Part shown: positions 1 to 12,292 of the stretch, piece after piece
How the letters are laid out: the number at the start of each line of letters is the position of its first letter
Position numbering within the stretch: position 1 is the first letter of the stretch
Assembly (NCBI GenBank): GCA_027604505.1
Contig: JADIIX010000200.1
Coordinates: 1 to 31,424 of the forward strand
Reading direction: 5' to 3'
DNA length: 31,424 nucleotides
DNA from: Gonapodya sp. JEL0774
Lineage: Eukaryota > Monoblepharomycota > Monoblepharidomycetes > Monoblepharidales > Gonapodyaceae
Made by a program: the position numbers and the translations under genes
Notes under the pieces: generated by a model
Told to the model about the DNA's origin: nothing
The model's input: the letters and a program-made list of their open reading frames with translations, nothing else
Databases searched by the model: none

Positions 1-1191
1 ATTTCACAGGTTCATCTTGCATCGATTTTATAGGTGGGTGAAGTAAATTACAGGGTGGGGGCACTCTCCAGGGTGGGGGGTGTAAAAAATGCGACAAAGG
101 TAAGTGAACTCCCAATTATCTTTGTTCACTAATCCATGATCTGTAATCGTACTTTTTGTTAATTATTTGTCAAATCACAAGGCACTGAAAGATTTCTGTC
201 TGGATGATCTACAAACTTGTTTCCAAAAGTTTCAACTTGACACAAAAGAGTGGAATGTTACCTGATTGATGTGCTCCCTCCTTAAACCAGTCTCTGATGT
301 TGCTGAAGTTGTCAGTGCTCAAACTTATCCAATAATTGGCTCTGTGACACCTTCTTTCAATGATCTGTTTAAGTTCCTGGAGAAACAAGCTGAGACAGCA
401 CCTGAGCCTGCAATCAGATTGGCTGCTTTAGCTGGTTTAGAAGTTTTACACAAGTATTATTCAAAAACTGATCGTACTCCCATTTTTGCTCTTTCTGTCT
501 GTGAGTTCTTTCCTCACCTGATTCTGTGATCAATGAGCACTGACCTTAACATTGTGAGTGTAATTCTTGATCCATGTGAAAGGTTCCATTTCTTTAAAAC
601 TCCTTGTTGGGAGGACTATGCGGATGATATTTGGGCCACCGTCAATGAAATCTTCCAGCGTGACTATCAAAGCCACAGGTCTATTGGGTTAGAACCAGCA
701 CACGTTGAGAGTGGGCAAAGGAAGAGGTTTGCATTGTCAGATACCAAAGTCCCATACTCCAAACAAAGGTGGTCAGAGGATGTGGATCAATTGAAACTTT
801 ACCGTGAGTCAGATCTCAGCCCAGATGACACTGATCCCCTTGAATTTTGGAAGGTAAGACCATCCACAATATTTGGTTGATGTGATCTCACAACTATTTG
901 AAATCGCAGAATGACTCTGAAGCTCGAAAGCTTCCAGATCTTGCACGTATGGCTCGAGACTACCTTTGCATACCAGCAACCAGTGTTCCATCTGAACGTC
1001 TCTTCTCATTGTCTTCATCAATTCTTACTAAAACACGAAGCAGTCTTAAACCCCAAAACGTAAGGAAGCTTGTGTTGTTGGGGGATTGGTGGAAGGTTCA
1101 TTCAAAGGCCAAAAGGAGGAAAGAAGCTCCTTTGGAGAGCAAATGGGAGGATGTGGAGTCAGTTGGTGACTTTAATACTGATGAAGATTGA
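1..1191 (+). mobile_element. hAT-family transposase, 3' part (left end outside window)
   Basis: The coding pieces read in order as the C-terminal half of a hAT (Ac-like) transposase, which cuts and pastes its own DNA element. A piece at about 180-260 leads into one starting around 266 (CSLLKPVSDVAEVV...), then one at 533-850 containing an ILDPCERFHFFKTPCW block, then 907-1191 with the hAT C-terminal dimerisation domain (ARDYLCIPATSVPSERLFS, then TKTRSSLKPQNV). The last intron is well formed: GTAAGACC after the LEFWK codons at about 852 and CGCAG just before 910, and the frame is kept across it. The stop is TGA at 1189-1191. Between 215 and 270, and again near 500-540, the frame is broken by stops that may be introns or decay. 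The N-terminal zinc finger and first catalytic aspartates would lie left of the window. Whether the copy is active cannot be judged here. Confidence 0.85.
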
Positions 1192-1221
1192 AGTTCTACT
1201 GTTATATTTGTTTAGTTTAGC

Positions 1222-1395
1222 TAAGAAGTTCGAAAAGTTCGAAAAGTTCGAAAACAATCTATTTTCTCATCAGAGTTCGGTTCGATCAAGGATGTCAGAG
1301 TTCGAGGTTCGATTTGATCACAAAATGTGTGCTCGAAAGTTTGTTTTGGCGATCTCTTTTTGTTCTGAGTTCAGTTCGAGTTCGGTTCGTCGTGG
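1222..1395. repeat. GTTCG-rich subterminal repeat tract downstream of the hAT transposase
   Basis: Directly after the transposase stop, GTTCG occurs about nine times in 175 bases. It begins with three tandem copies of a 10-base unit (AGTTCGAAAA-like, 1227-1252) and ends with a cluster near 1370-1392 (GAGTTCGGTTCG). hAT elements commonly carry short motifs repeated in the few hundred bases inside each end, which the transposase binds. The position fits the element's 3' subterminal region. I could not identify the terminal inverted repeat or target-site duplication, because the left end is outside the window. Confidence 0.55.
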
Positions 1396-1549
1396 AAAGC
1401 TCTCGGGCATGTACATAACTCTCAAGTTTTCAGACACTATGTCTGTATTGATCACCAACTACGTATTATCACATGCGTACTTGCACCCTTAGAGTATTCC
1501 TCAGTCAATGCAATCTTCTTTGGTCCACACAGCAGATACAGATACAATT

Positions 1550-3298
1550 CTATAAATAGCTTTGGATTGTCTCCTCATACACTGTCGGGGCCCCATCCAC
1601 AGCTTGAACTTCGACAAACCGGCCATCAGCCTGCCATCGGTGCATGAGTCCTTGTAAATTTGTTGCCACTTGACGACTAGAGAGCTCGGTAACTGTACCG
1701 GAGGGATTGTCCGAAATGAAGAAGTGTTGGGCCTGTGGTACAATCTGAGTCAACCAAAAATGTTCAAGCAAATGAGCTTCTCCAGGTACGTACATTCACA
1801 GTTTTGAGGTCAGATGTGACTTGCTTTATGAAGGCTGCGATTCGGTCCTGACATAATGGACCGAGGGCACTATTATCGGACATTTGAAAGTCGTGGTTGC
1901 GATTCTCACTGGAACATGTGTGTCATTCAGTGGTTCACCTCTTAAGGACACCAATCTGGATGGATTCTCACTAAATTTCGAGTCGAGTGATTTCGCCACC
2001 GTGTGATCGTTTCAGTGCCATGCACATGCAATCTGCATAGAAGAGATCAACTGTCCCACTTATAATCTAGAATTGGAAGCGTATGCACATGGTTATTGTC
2101 AAAAAGTGTTGCTCACTGATCAGACAGGACATACCAGCTGGGGAGGGAGGAGAGTCGTTTTGTCAACTGACGCATAGATTGGAGAATAATAGGGTGTATA
2201 CTTGAGTTTATCATGTTCCAATCGGCCGTAGCCACGTTTAGTGGCTGTCAAAGGGAACTGAATGAACTAACGTGCGTGAATGCACTGGACATGCTACTCA
2301 CAGTGCTCGAGCGCTTGTTTCGTCAAAATACAAAGATCAAACTCTTGTCGCAAATTGTGGCTAGGAGATACAAGGGACAGATCCACATACGGTGTGATGC
2401 AGGCAAGGCCTGTGAGAGTCTAGTCAGTTGATCTGTAACTCAACAACGGGTAACCTTCCAAATACACACCGGCGGGCATCTGCTCCTTCAGATCGCGCAA
2501 GTAAAGTGCAGTAACGTAAGACAGACCTCCCCCGGCAGAGTCACCTGCAAAGGAGCGCAGACGTGTTGGCAAGATCCTCGAGAATGGGAACTGTCGGCAG
2601 TCATGCCTTGCCAACCTGAGAAAACAGCTTTGGAAGCGCTAAATCCCTGCAAGAGAATCCACTTCCAAGCTGAATACGCATCGGTTATGGCACCAGGATA
2701 TACATTTTCCGGCCCCAGTCTGAGTGGTTAGGTGTCAAGAGCATTTGTATCTTTACTGTTTGGGATCGCTTCAAACATCAAAGAAAGTACCTGTAGTCAA
2801 CACTAAGGACTCGAAGCCCTCTGGTGGCGAGCGCAAATGTTTGAGCGCGATGACCTTGCGGGGACTAGATGCTTGCCGACATTGGCATCCCATGCGATCG
2901 GAACGAGACGCCATTTCAACTTCTCACCCCGCCAACGTATCCCCCTCCATGAAAATAGACAACCGTGGGAGCATCTTCAGGTAACGTATCGCCAACGTGC
3001 CATTCGGCTGGTATTGTTCCGGACACGCTTTCTTCAAGACCAGGTGCGGGAACTCGAGGGATTTCCACAGGTCGAATTACATATCCGAGGGGAGCTGGCA
3101 TCGGTGGGCGGCTATTCCCAAGTCTGGTTCGTGCTTCAATGGCGTCGTATACATCTAGTGGGGACGATTATCAGTTTCAATCGAGGGGCTACAACGCACA
3201 GGATTGAATCACGCACCTAGACAACTGCGAGTAAACTGAGTTGCCTTGGTGAACTCAGGAGTCCTTGGTAAGAGACACCAACGAAGGTGGGATGTCAT
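1550..3298 (-). CDS. HSL-type alpha/beta hydrolase (esterase/lipase-like)
   Basis: A multi-exon serine hydrolase. Exons I can splice with canonical sites and a kept frame: 3298-3217, 3154-2928, 2864-2791, 2719-2616, 2544-2455, 2409-2302, 2244-2135 and 2066-about 1972. The last coding piece is about 1795-1550. The product shows the HSL-family oxyanion motif HGGGYVGG (about residues 96-103), the nucleophile elbow GDSAGGG (Ser at about 165), the acid in GTVDLFY (Asp at about 272) and the histidine in PGEAHLLEHF. A full Ser-Asp-His triad is therefore present. The family hydrolyses carboxyl esters and sometimes lactones or amides; the substrate cannot be told. The ATG at 3298 is chosen because it opens the first exon and no other in-frame ATG follows the upstream stop. 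The final intron has no AG at the place needed to join LEI to YVPGEAH (see findings). Confidence 0.82.
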
Positions 3299-4078
3299 TT
3301 GTGAAGGCGAAGAGCCAAGGAAACGAAACGAATCATCTTAAAACGGACCAGGTCTTGGGATATTGCAGTGCAGATTGTGACATATCAGTTCAGCTCAGTA
3401 TGGTGGAAGCCAACTCAACGAGGTGTTCTTGCAAGTGCTTATAATATTATATGCCCCGGATGCAAATTTGTTGTTACTCCGGGCTCACTTGAGAAACATA
3501 ATGTCTCAGATAATCGATCCTTCGATTTCGTCAAACTGATATGTAATATATGTCGGAGTTGGAGAATGCTGGACCGTGATTACTGTAACAGCGGAAACAT
3601 CATTTTCGGCATTACCGACAGAGGGGGGTCATGAAATCGAGTGACGTGTATTCTTTGACACATGTTTGGGATTTAAAATACATTGCACCGTCTACTTATT
3701 GGATAAGTAATCGTACGACACTACCGAATGTCTCGATATCTGGCGTTTGAACCACAAAGGTCGGGGAACGACACCTGTATCTCGATTCCTTACGAGTCAC
3801 ATTCAGCATACCCGCCGTAATCACTGTTGACGCTGTTCGGGATGGTTATACGAGGCGTCAGAGAAGTCTCCCGTCGTTTCGTGATAAACTGAACTGGTAT
3901 CAGTGGACGATTCTTGCGACCACAGTCATTGATTTGAATCTCCCTCACTCTGCTCTCACTCTCATCCCGCAACGAACACACCGAAGGCGCCATCTCGCCA
4001 CGGCCCAGCGCCGGAATTCATTTTGTGCCTGACACTTAGCTGCCTGGAATCTCTTGGATTGCACTTTCTCTGTCGCTG
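3299..4078. other. Divergent intergenic region, hydrolase (-) / CLPTM1 (+)
   Basis: About 780 bases between two divergently transcribed genes, so it should hold both promoters. It is AT-richer than the flanking exons (for example 3440-3700). Only short unconvincing reading frames occur on either strand, and I saw no RNA gene or repeat. No specific promoter element can be named with confidence. Confidence 0.5.
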
Positions 4079-7000
4079 ATGGCAGAATCGAACGTTTCCG
4101 CCTTGCGACATCGCGCACCCGGCAACGGTGATGCTGCTCCTGACCCTCAAAATGGAAATGCCAACGGCCAGGGCCCTGAAGGTGCGGCGCGGCAGGAACC
4201 CCAACAGGATAGCTTCTTTTCCTCGCTCCGAGGAATCCTTCAGTGGATCGTTCTTTGGATTGTCATCCAGCAATTTTCAGGTGCCTGTGAGTTATCTTGA
4301 CCAACCTTACTGTCTCTCGGTATCTTTTTCGTCATGGTGCGATGAATCTCTTTCCCACGGGGACTGATCGCTTTGTTTGATGCATGGTCAATATCGATAT
4401 CTTCCTTTCCCGGATGCGGCGCCTCAATCATATTTTCGCTCCCACTGTTTTGAAGTTTTTGGAAATAAGGAACCCCAAGTTCCAACCCCGACCACTGGAC
4501 CGGATGGGCAGCGGTTCAATAGCCCGCCGGTTGTCTCAAAGACCCTGCATATGTATTGGCCCACCACATCCTTGACCGTGAGTTGCCGTCTTGTCCATTT
4601 TCCTTCATACCTGCGACAAGCAGTACATGGACCACATGGATTTTATGCCAGCTTAGTGCAGAGAACTGCCGGAAAGCCGCAAAAAGTCTCCCTGTAGATA
4701 TCTTGCGTCATCCACTCTCTTTCCGAACCTGTAGAGCCACCCACACGTTTGTGTGGCTTGAAACTTATGGACGTTGCTCTCGTTTCCCGGTTAGAAGGAG
4801 CTGTTTCTTGGTGGTGTGGGAATTATCTCAAGAACTACAAGCATCCCCGTCCAAATGCTAATGCTGTTGTTTGTGCGACTGCTCCCTCACGTCTTTGCTC
4901 CTGTGGTGTGTCCCTTCCACTTTAGGATTTCGCTGTCTACCTCACGGAAGACCCCTTCCTCGATTGGAAGGCCCACGCCTACACGACTGCCGAGCAAGTC
5001 CCCGGTCAGCCTTCACGGTACCCGTGGAAGATTATGGACGAGCGAGATGTCAAGTTTGGAAACTTTTCCGATGAAAGGATTGTGGAGGTTGAGGTTTCGT
5101 GCTCAAATGTGGGTGGACCTCTAGTTCTATGGAAGGACACTCGGGTGGGAGGCGGAGGAGAGGGGGGTGTATTACCTATTGCCTGAAGAATCGGAGTTGT
5201 CGAGTGCTGCACTCGCGCGGCTGTAGAGAATCCCCCTCTTTACCTCGAAATGTTTATTGCCAACTCTGTGGACTCTCGCACTTTCTCCTCTAGCGCCTTC
5301 AAAACAACGGTACTCTCTTCGCCCACATCTTCCTCACTCGCACCACCTACTCTCCCAACGTGACATCTGATGACTACGACGACCAGATGACTACGTACAT
5401 TCGGAAACGTGAGGCATCGTGATTGCCTCGGAACGTACTTGTTTTTGACGGGATGGCATCCTGCAATTGAACGTGTGCACACACGATGTTTCACGCATGC
5501 CTTGTCTCTTGCCCTCTCACCCAGCCCTTACCCGATACCAGCCCAAACGTAAAGTCGCCAAACTGAAATCCCTTATTGTAACCAATGTCACCGCGGGTCC
5601 GGCAACCCCTACCATCCCTGAAGAAGATGCGGAATTTACCTCGGACTCAAAAGACCCTCAGCCCTGGATCGCGTTTTGGCACCCGAATGTGACCGTATCT
5701 GTAGTGCCCGATAACCAGGCAGTCCAGATGGCGGGATTGCCTGCTCCGATTGCAAAACGTTAGTACATCGTGGGAGATTGAGCGAGTTTCTGAAGTGTCT
5801 CTGACGTGGCGGGTTTGATTTGTAACACTGTGTCTGGCTTCGCGGTCTCAATCTCCCGGAAAATGCATGGTGTTGCACCATTGTCACGCTTCTCGTATTT
5901 TGAACACTCTTCTAGACATCCGCCCTGCTCACGATGGTGCTCACTACTACCCGGTTCTCTTTGCCAACGACTTTTGGCTTATGCAGGAACACATGAACCC
6001 GATCAACACCACTGTGAAGTAAGTTCGGTGCGAGTGGAATATTTTGAATGTTTCGTATCGAACTCACTGTTGTACGTCGGGTGCGATAGAAATCTTCCAT
6101 TGAGGATCAACTTCTATCAAATGGCCTGGTGGAAATATATGGTGATTGTTCCCACTGTCTCTGCTTGATTATCCTCACATCTGCCCAAAATTTATTGACG
6201 TTGCTTCTCTTTTGGTGCGACGTTCGGGTTTTCAGATGTATATGCAGATGGACGAATCTCTAAAGGCTCAGGAAGCCATGTCGGGTGGTCCTTCCCAGAT
6301 GGACGAGATCAAGCGCATGTTGATCGAGACGAACCCTATCTTGTTGGCTATAACCATGGTCGTCACTTTGCTACACAGCGTGTTTGATATGCTCGCGTTT
6401 AAGAATGGTGAGATTCTGGGAAGCTCGCAGCAGGAGCCACTGTCTGCCAGCTGAGTGGCACTGTCCCGCATTTTCACCTGAAACGTATCCTTCCACTCTC
6501 CAGATATCCAGTTCTGGCGCGCCCGTAAAGATCTTGAGGGGCTTTCCCTCCGCACCATTCTGTCCAACATTGTGGTGCAAGTCATCATCTTCCTCTACCT
6601 TCTCGACAATGAGACATCTTGGGTCGTCATCATGTCCTCGGGTATGGGTGCAGCGATTGAGATTTGGAAAGTACAAAAGGCTGTATTGGTCGAAAGGCGC
6701 TCGTCGTTCCCGTATATCACAATCAAGGAAAGGGTCACGAACAAACGGGTCACAAAAACTCAGGAGTATGACAAGGTTAGTTGCGCGCCTCCGCCCGACT
6801 TGAGCGTGGTGATACTCTCACTTGCGACGTTCTTTTCCACTTGGTTAATCGCTTCATATTGTGCTCATTCTGTTGTATAGATTGCCTTCACTTATCTGAC
6901 GTATGCATTCATTCCATTGATGATTGGCTACGCGATTTATTCGCTTCTCTACGAACAACACAAGTCGTGGTACTCTTACGTGCTCGGCACACTCGTCGGT

Positions 7001-7650
7001 TTTGTCTATACATTTGGTACGTTTTGGCTCTCCATAAGCTCTGTATTATGTCCCGGGAGCACTGCACTTGTTTTGTTCGCGGGGCTCTCATTTTCCTCGC
7101 TATTCGTCACTTTTTTTAACTGCGCTCTCCACAAATACCATGATCTTCTAGGTTTCATCACCATGACCCCTCAACTCTATATCAACTACCGTCTCAAATC
7201 TGTCGCCCATATGCCCTGGAAGACTTTTATGTACAAAGCCCTCAATACTTTCATCGACGATCTGTTCGCTTTCATCATTAAGATGCCGACTCTACACAGA
7301 CTGGCGTGTTTCAGAGGTTTGTTGTCTACGTCATATTTGTTCTCCGACTAAAGTTAACAGTTACGTTTTATCGAAATCTATTTGAAAACTGCCAATTGCT
7401 TCTGTGACTTTCCTGGTCCTCAGATGACATCATTTTTGTTATTTACTTGTACCAGAGGTGGATTTACCCAGAAGATAAACGCCGTCGCAATGAATACGGC
7501 CAAGTGGGAGATGCGGCTGGTGAGGAGGATGATGATGATGATGATATTGACGACAAACTGTTGGAAGAGAAAGAGAAGGAGGCAACCTCTGGTTCTAGTG
7601 CAGGGGGACCTGTGGGTGGTTCAAGATTTGAAGTGAAAAAAGACAAGTAG
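4079..7650 (+). CDS. CLPTM1-family multipass membrane protein
   Basis: Homologue of the CLPTM1 / CLPTM1L family, ER-Golgi multipass proteins linked in animals to GABA-A receptor trafficking and, for CLPTM1L, to lipid scrambling. Exon 1 (ATG 4079) gives a polar start and a hydrophobic segment around GILQWIVLWIVIQQF. Later exons carry family hallmarks in order: FFGNKEPQVP; DFAVYLTEDPFLDWKAHAY; NNGTLFAHIFLTRTTY; PWIAFWHPNVTVSVVPD; HYYPVLFANDFWL; LPLRINFYQ; the membrane core MVVTLLHSVFDMLAFKN, IVVQVIIFLYLLDN and FTYLTYAFIPLMIGYAIY; GFITMTPQLYINYRLKSVAH; and FIIKMPTLHRLACFRDDI. At least ten short introns are needed. The C-terminus is cytosolic-style and acidic, with a six-Asp run, ending in KKDK before TAG at 7648. 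The exon structure at 4560-5250 (luminal part) is the least certain. The ER-style lysine end is suggestive only. Confidence 0.9.
7528..7545 (+). repeat. (GAT)6 microsatellite encoding poly-Asp
   Basis: Six perfect GAT codons inside the last CLPTM1 exon encode part of the acidic tail (EEDDDDDDIDD). A trinucleotide run in frame with an acidic disordered tail is expected to vary in length between strains. Confidence 0.8.
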
Positions 7651-7985
7651 TCATGTTTTCTGCAGTCGGTCATGTTAGCTACTCGTTTGAACATATTTTT
7701 ACAACAATTTGCATTCAAAATATATTCAAATCGGTGGCTTCAGGTGTCGCTGCAATTTTATTCATTTTGATCCGAAGATGGGCGGTATGGGCCCACTAGT
7801 TTGCCACAGCTGACTGAAAAGTATATCCTATCGGTCTCCTTGATAATCCTTTGATGAAGGCCGCACTGAGGGGAATACACGAAAATGGCGAAATTGATCG
7901 ATTTATGATCTATTGGAGGTGAAGTTAGTGATCGATTGCTGTGGGAGAAGTATTGGGATGTGGAAAGCCAGTTAGTTCGCTTGTT

Positions 7986-10900
7986 ATGTCAGTCCGCAAG
8001 GTACTGTGGCCAAATGGATGCATGCATGGTGCAGTACCTTGTGTTCCAATACATATGTCTGTTCTTGTGCGGAACGAACAAAGCAAAAACGTCGTTGAAA
8101 GGCCATCTGTCAGCTCTAGCAGTGTGATTGCTCCGTCCTCTGGTGTCTCTGCTGGTCCTGTCTCCGCCGTGCTTCCTCCGACGCCGCCTCCGCACACCAA
8201 CTCGCACCACCACAACTCCACATACAACGAAGCTGGCTCCGGCAGTGCAGACGCTCTGCCGCTGCCTCTGTTCTCGCAGCCCTCTGTACTCTTGGTGCAT
8301 CATCAGCTGAACCAAATCGCCCCGTTCCCGGAATCTTTCTGTGGTCCCTGGTCCCCAAACCGCTCCAACTCATTTCTCCCAACAACACGATCGTCGGTCT
8401 TTTCTCCCTCGACGCCTTTCATTCCTCACGCCGGCTCTATGAACACTGTTACTCCTGTTAACTCAGCTTGCCCGCCGGCATTTGAGACTTCTGGAGGTGC
8501 TGGTGTTTCCACTCGGCCTTCTTCATCAGCCAGCACACTGGCCCATTCAAGCTCTCCTTATCTTCCCGCACACGCTGCAGAACCTATGCTCCAATTATCA
8601 TCCTTGTCTGCGTTGAAAGAAGCCACGTCGCTCGAGGGTTTCGAATCGCCTACGGCCCAACGTCGCCCTGCACCCCTCGATACAATCGTGGTCGACAGCG
8701 GCTATCAGGACGCCCTACCTCCGTCCTTGCCCGTGACGCTCACCTACCCCTACTCGGGACAGGCTCCCCGACTGGTCGATCAAGCGGCCTATGGAGCTCC
8801 ATCGGCTCCATACCCTATACCCGCCGGAAATGAAATATATGCTCCAAACAATAATCTTAGTCAAACCTTTGATCCGGCTCTTGAAGCCTACTTGTTCGCT
8901 GCAGCCGCGGTCTCGGCGGGCCTTCACAACCAGAGTCAGCACACGTCGCTCTCCTATCCCTACAGATTGCCACAATCCCATCAACAAAGCACAGTCTCAA
9001 ACTCGTATGGTGGGCTCACTGCCTGTCTACCCACCCAATTCCCCTTCCGACAACCCCCATCTCCAACCACAATCTCCGTACCGACCGCTGCTTCATCTGC
9101 TGCTTCGATTGAAACCGCACCGCGAAAAAGGAGTGAGGGTGTCGCGTGGTGAGTTTTTTGGGACGCGCATACGTTTGTGGTGGTGCAGTTCTTGCTCAAG
9201 GAAGTATGGCACACGAGAACGACGCTTGTCGGTGCTCGAGCTTGTTAGTTCCATAGCTCGACGGTTTAACTGCGCTCTTGAACAATTGAAAGAGTAGTTG
9301 CCTTCCCAAGTCCCCGAAACTGACACGAGATCCTCACCTGTTCGCGCTTTATCCTCCTACCTCTCAGGCTCCTTACTCACTTTCATCTCAACCCCACGAC
9401 AATGATTCCTCGCGACTCTCTTCGCGTCGCGTGGCACGCCGCGCATCCAGATAGGTCACGAGTGGGCGCCGCGGGTGTAGGACGATGTATCAAAGCTGCT
9501 TTTGCAAACGGAAGTGCAGGGGGCCTGTCCGTGGAAGTGGGGAAGAGTTTAGGGAGGTAGGTTGTCGGCGCGAGGAGGTCATCCTGGAAAAGTCATCTGG
9601 GTAGGATGTCTTGGATGATCATGATGGTATGTGCACCGGCTGCACTGCCCAATGTAAGCGGGCACTCCTAGGTTGTGGAAGGGGATAGTTCGCTTCCGCT
9701 TTTGCGTAGCACTCCACGTTCCTGACGGACGCATCCTGCTCTGCCAACGACAATTCGTTTCGTTTTTACATTGTGTCGTGCATCATTCTTCCTGCATATA
9801 GATTCTATTACTTGAATCTCGGCGTCAAGAATACGAGCCCTTTACACGGTGTGATTGAGATGTGCGCTTTGACGTCAGACACACGGATGGAACTCGAAGT
9901 GTCGGGCCGCTCGAAAGTTCAGGTGGAGATTGGACGAGGCGAAGAGAGATTTGAGAGTGGAGTGGAAAGCGGCTGTGATAGTGTGGTTGGAGAGCCGAGG
10001 TGAGCCGATAGTGTTGGAAGCGACGGCGGATGGTCGTGATTGCGAACGACCTCGCTCGCTAAGACCATTCGCGAGCACTTCGAACACAGCACTTACTCGC
10101 CTGACATCTAATTCTTCCCCTTTCTAGTACATCTGCGACACTTACATTGTGGACACCGGATAATTCTCATGGGTTGGCCGCTGGGAGTCTTTCTTCGTCT
10201 TCACGTCCTCAAACACCTCTCACAACACCACCTCCCGCCACTCCACCTATTCTTCCTCCAGTCAACTTTTCTGAACCCAGTGGAAACATTCGCCGCCCAG
10301 CAAGCACTCCGTCATTGTTTTCCTTTCGGCCGCCACTGGCCATTTCCTGGCACCTTTCTGCGCCAGCGTCCTCGCTATGTGCACGCTATCTCGCACATTT
10401 AATATCATTCAAAGATGCCTGGGAGATTTTGGACGCGGAAGCATTGGGAGCTGCAGTAGCAAAGTTTTGGAGCGCCGAGAGAAAAATGTCCGCAACCTGC
10501 GAAGTTGAAGGACAGATAGCTGAGCAGAAAGTGGATCGATTCTCGGCGGAAGCGAGAGTCGAGTGGCGGTGGTCTGGCGATGGAGCCGCTGCAACAGCTG
10601 TTTGTGAAGTGGAGGCACTAGTTTATTCCGTGAGCGCTTTGTTGCCAAATTGTTTTCGATCCTCATTTGAGCACCGTTACGTGACGATCATTCTGGTTCA
10701 GTCCATCTTGTCCTACTATTCGAATCTTGCTCTTGCCGACGGGTGCACAACGTCTCATGAATTGGAGCTCACGAAACTTGTTGCACTGGGGAATGAAATC
10801 AAAAGTTCAGCAGGGCATGGACTTGGTGAAAAGGTGGACATTGCCGGAGGAATCTGTGGGTTAGCAACGCAGGGTTTCCTGGAGTCTTTTACAGAACAAA

Positions 10901-12292
10901 CATGTCCACATTCCTTATCAAACATTTTAGTGCTCTCCGCACTAAGTTCTAGTGTTTCCCGACTCACGCACCTCATTTCCGCAACAATGGAGATGAGGGA
11001 CTATTTAAGCCGTAAGTCAGCTGTTCTCAGGGTTGTGCGTTGTGCAAGGGAGTGCGAGGAAAGAGCTCATGGGAAGGTAAAGGAATGTGAGCTCCGTGTT
11101 GTCCTGAAAGAAGGGGGGTGCGGGGGCCCTTGCAGATATCATTAACCGGGAACTTTTGAACAGGGCTCGTTGCGGTTCGTATTCGCCTTGCAGATAGACA
11201 GCCTCTACCGGCCTGGCACACCTGGCTACGCCGACTTGTCGAGACAACGCTGTTTACAGCGCGCATGACTCCTTTGCGAGGAGATTGCCTTGGTAACGAA
11301 GTGCCAGTCTCGAAATCTCTTCGACCTGGTTCCTCTGCACGAAACGTGACCAAAAGGGGCACTGAGAGATTATTGTGGGATGCCGTCGGAGATTTACTGA
11401 TGCCAATGAGAGAGGCAATGGAGATGTTGGAGGTCGCTGGATGCTCAGGTTGGTCTTCACCCTTTGCTTCGACTTTGGTGGACACAGTTTGCTCACACTA
11501 CCAACTACCTGGTGAAACTGATGATGGTGCAAATCACTCACGCGTTCATTTTCACACGACGATCGTCAATCAAAGTCGAGCTTCGGCCATTAAAACAGTA
11601 TCTCATCTGGCATCTAGATGTTTTGACATCGCTTGTATTTCGGGACCTGCGTTCATCCACATACCCATTCAAATCCCCATCTTCAGCCCTTCAGATTGAT
11701 CCACTTCTGCTCCGGGGTATGGTGCAACTGGGATTTTTTGACCCTGTGGGAATGGCTATAGCAGGTGCGAGGGTCACGTGTCTGCCCGAGGAGAGTTGTG
11801 TGAGAAAAAATTCTTCTGTACCCGGGAATGTTGATGTTGTGGATCGAACCGAGCGAAAATGTGCAGTAGTGAGCGGGGGAGAAGATGATTTGGAGTGTCG
11901 CGGTGGGTTGACTCGGGGTATCGTACTGTGAAGGAACTGACTCTAAGTTAGGGATCCTCCAGGTACGAAACGTTCCTTCTCTCTGGCTTTTGGGAGATCG
12001 CGCATTCGTGACGACTTCAATGTGCGAAACCTACCTCACGATGTGAGATCCGCACGCATTTCTTGATCTCCCGTTGCCTGTTCATAGCAGTCATTGACAC
12101 GTGCTTTTATCATCTTCGGATCCCTTTTTTTTTTGTCACAAGTCTGCTACAGCACATATTCTCCGCGCCGCTCGCAAACCTCACATTCGGGTCATCCCTG
12201 CACAACCACCGGCCGCTCTCATTCAGTTGCAAGCCAGACATGCATTCATGGTAGCACAGCAACAGCACGTTCAGATGGACGTGCAATTGTAA
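7986..12292 (+). CDS. Large multi-exon protein, transcription-factor-like style, function unknown
   Basis: Not recognised. A long first exon (open to the donor at 9149) is rich in Ser, Pro, Thr, Ala and His, typical of a disordered regulatory region. Exon fragments then follow with good splice sites: acceptor at 9188, donor at 9244, acceptor at 9310, donor at 10000 and acceptor at 10127. The reading resumes as STSATLTLWTPDNS and runs into a more globular part (SWHLSAPASSLCARYLAHL, ILVQSILSYYSNLALADG, HSLSNILVLSALSSSVSRL). Further exons lie around 11150-11448 (PAWHTWLRRLVETTLF) and 11488-11716 (QITHAFIFTRRSS, RPLKQYLIWHLDVL). The final Gln-rich exon ends QQQHVQMDVQL at TAA 12290. The low-complexity head followed by an all-helical body resembles fungal Zn2Cys6 regulators, but I find no C-x2-C-x6-C cluster, so no DNA-binding domain is claimed. 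The start is unsure (first in-frame ATG 7986). It may be two genes. Confidence 0.5.

Noticed and set aside
9480-9700. Cysteine-rich stretches on the plus strand (SCFCKRKCRG near 9490 and MCTGCTAQCKRALLGC near 9630) as a Zn2Cys6 DNA-binding cluster
   Set aside because: The cysteine spacing does not fit C-x2-C-x6-C-x(5-12)-C-x2-C-x6-C, and the two pieces are in frames broken by stops.
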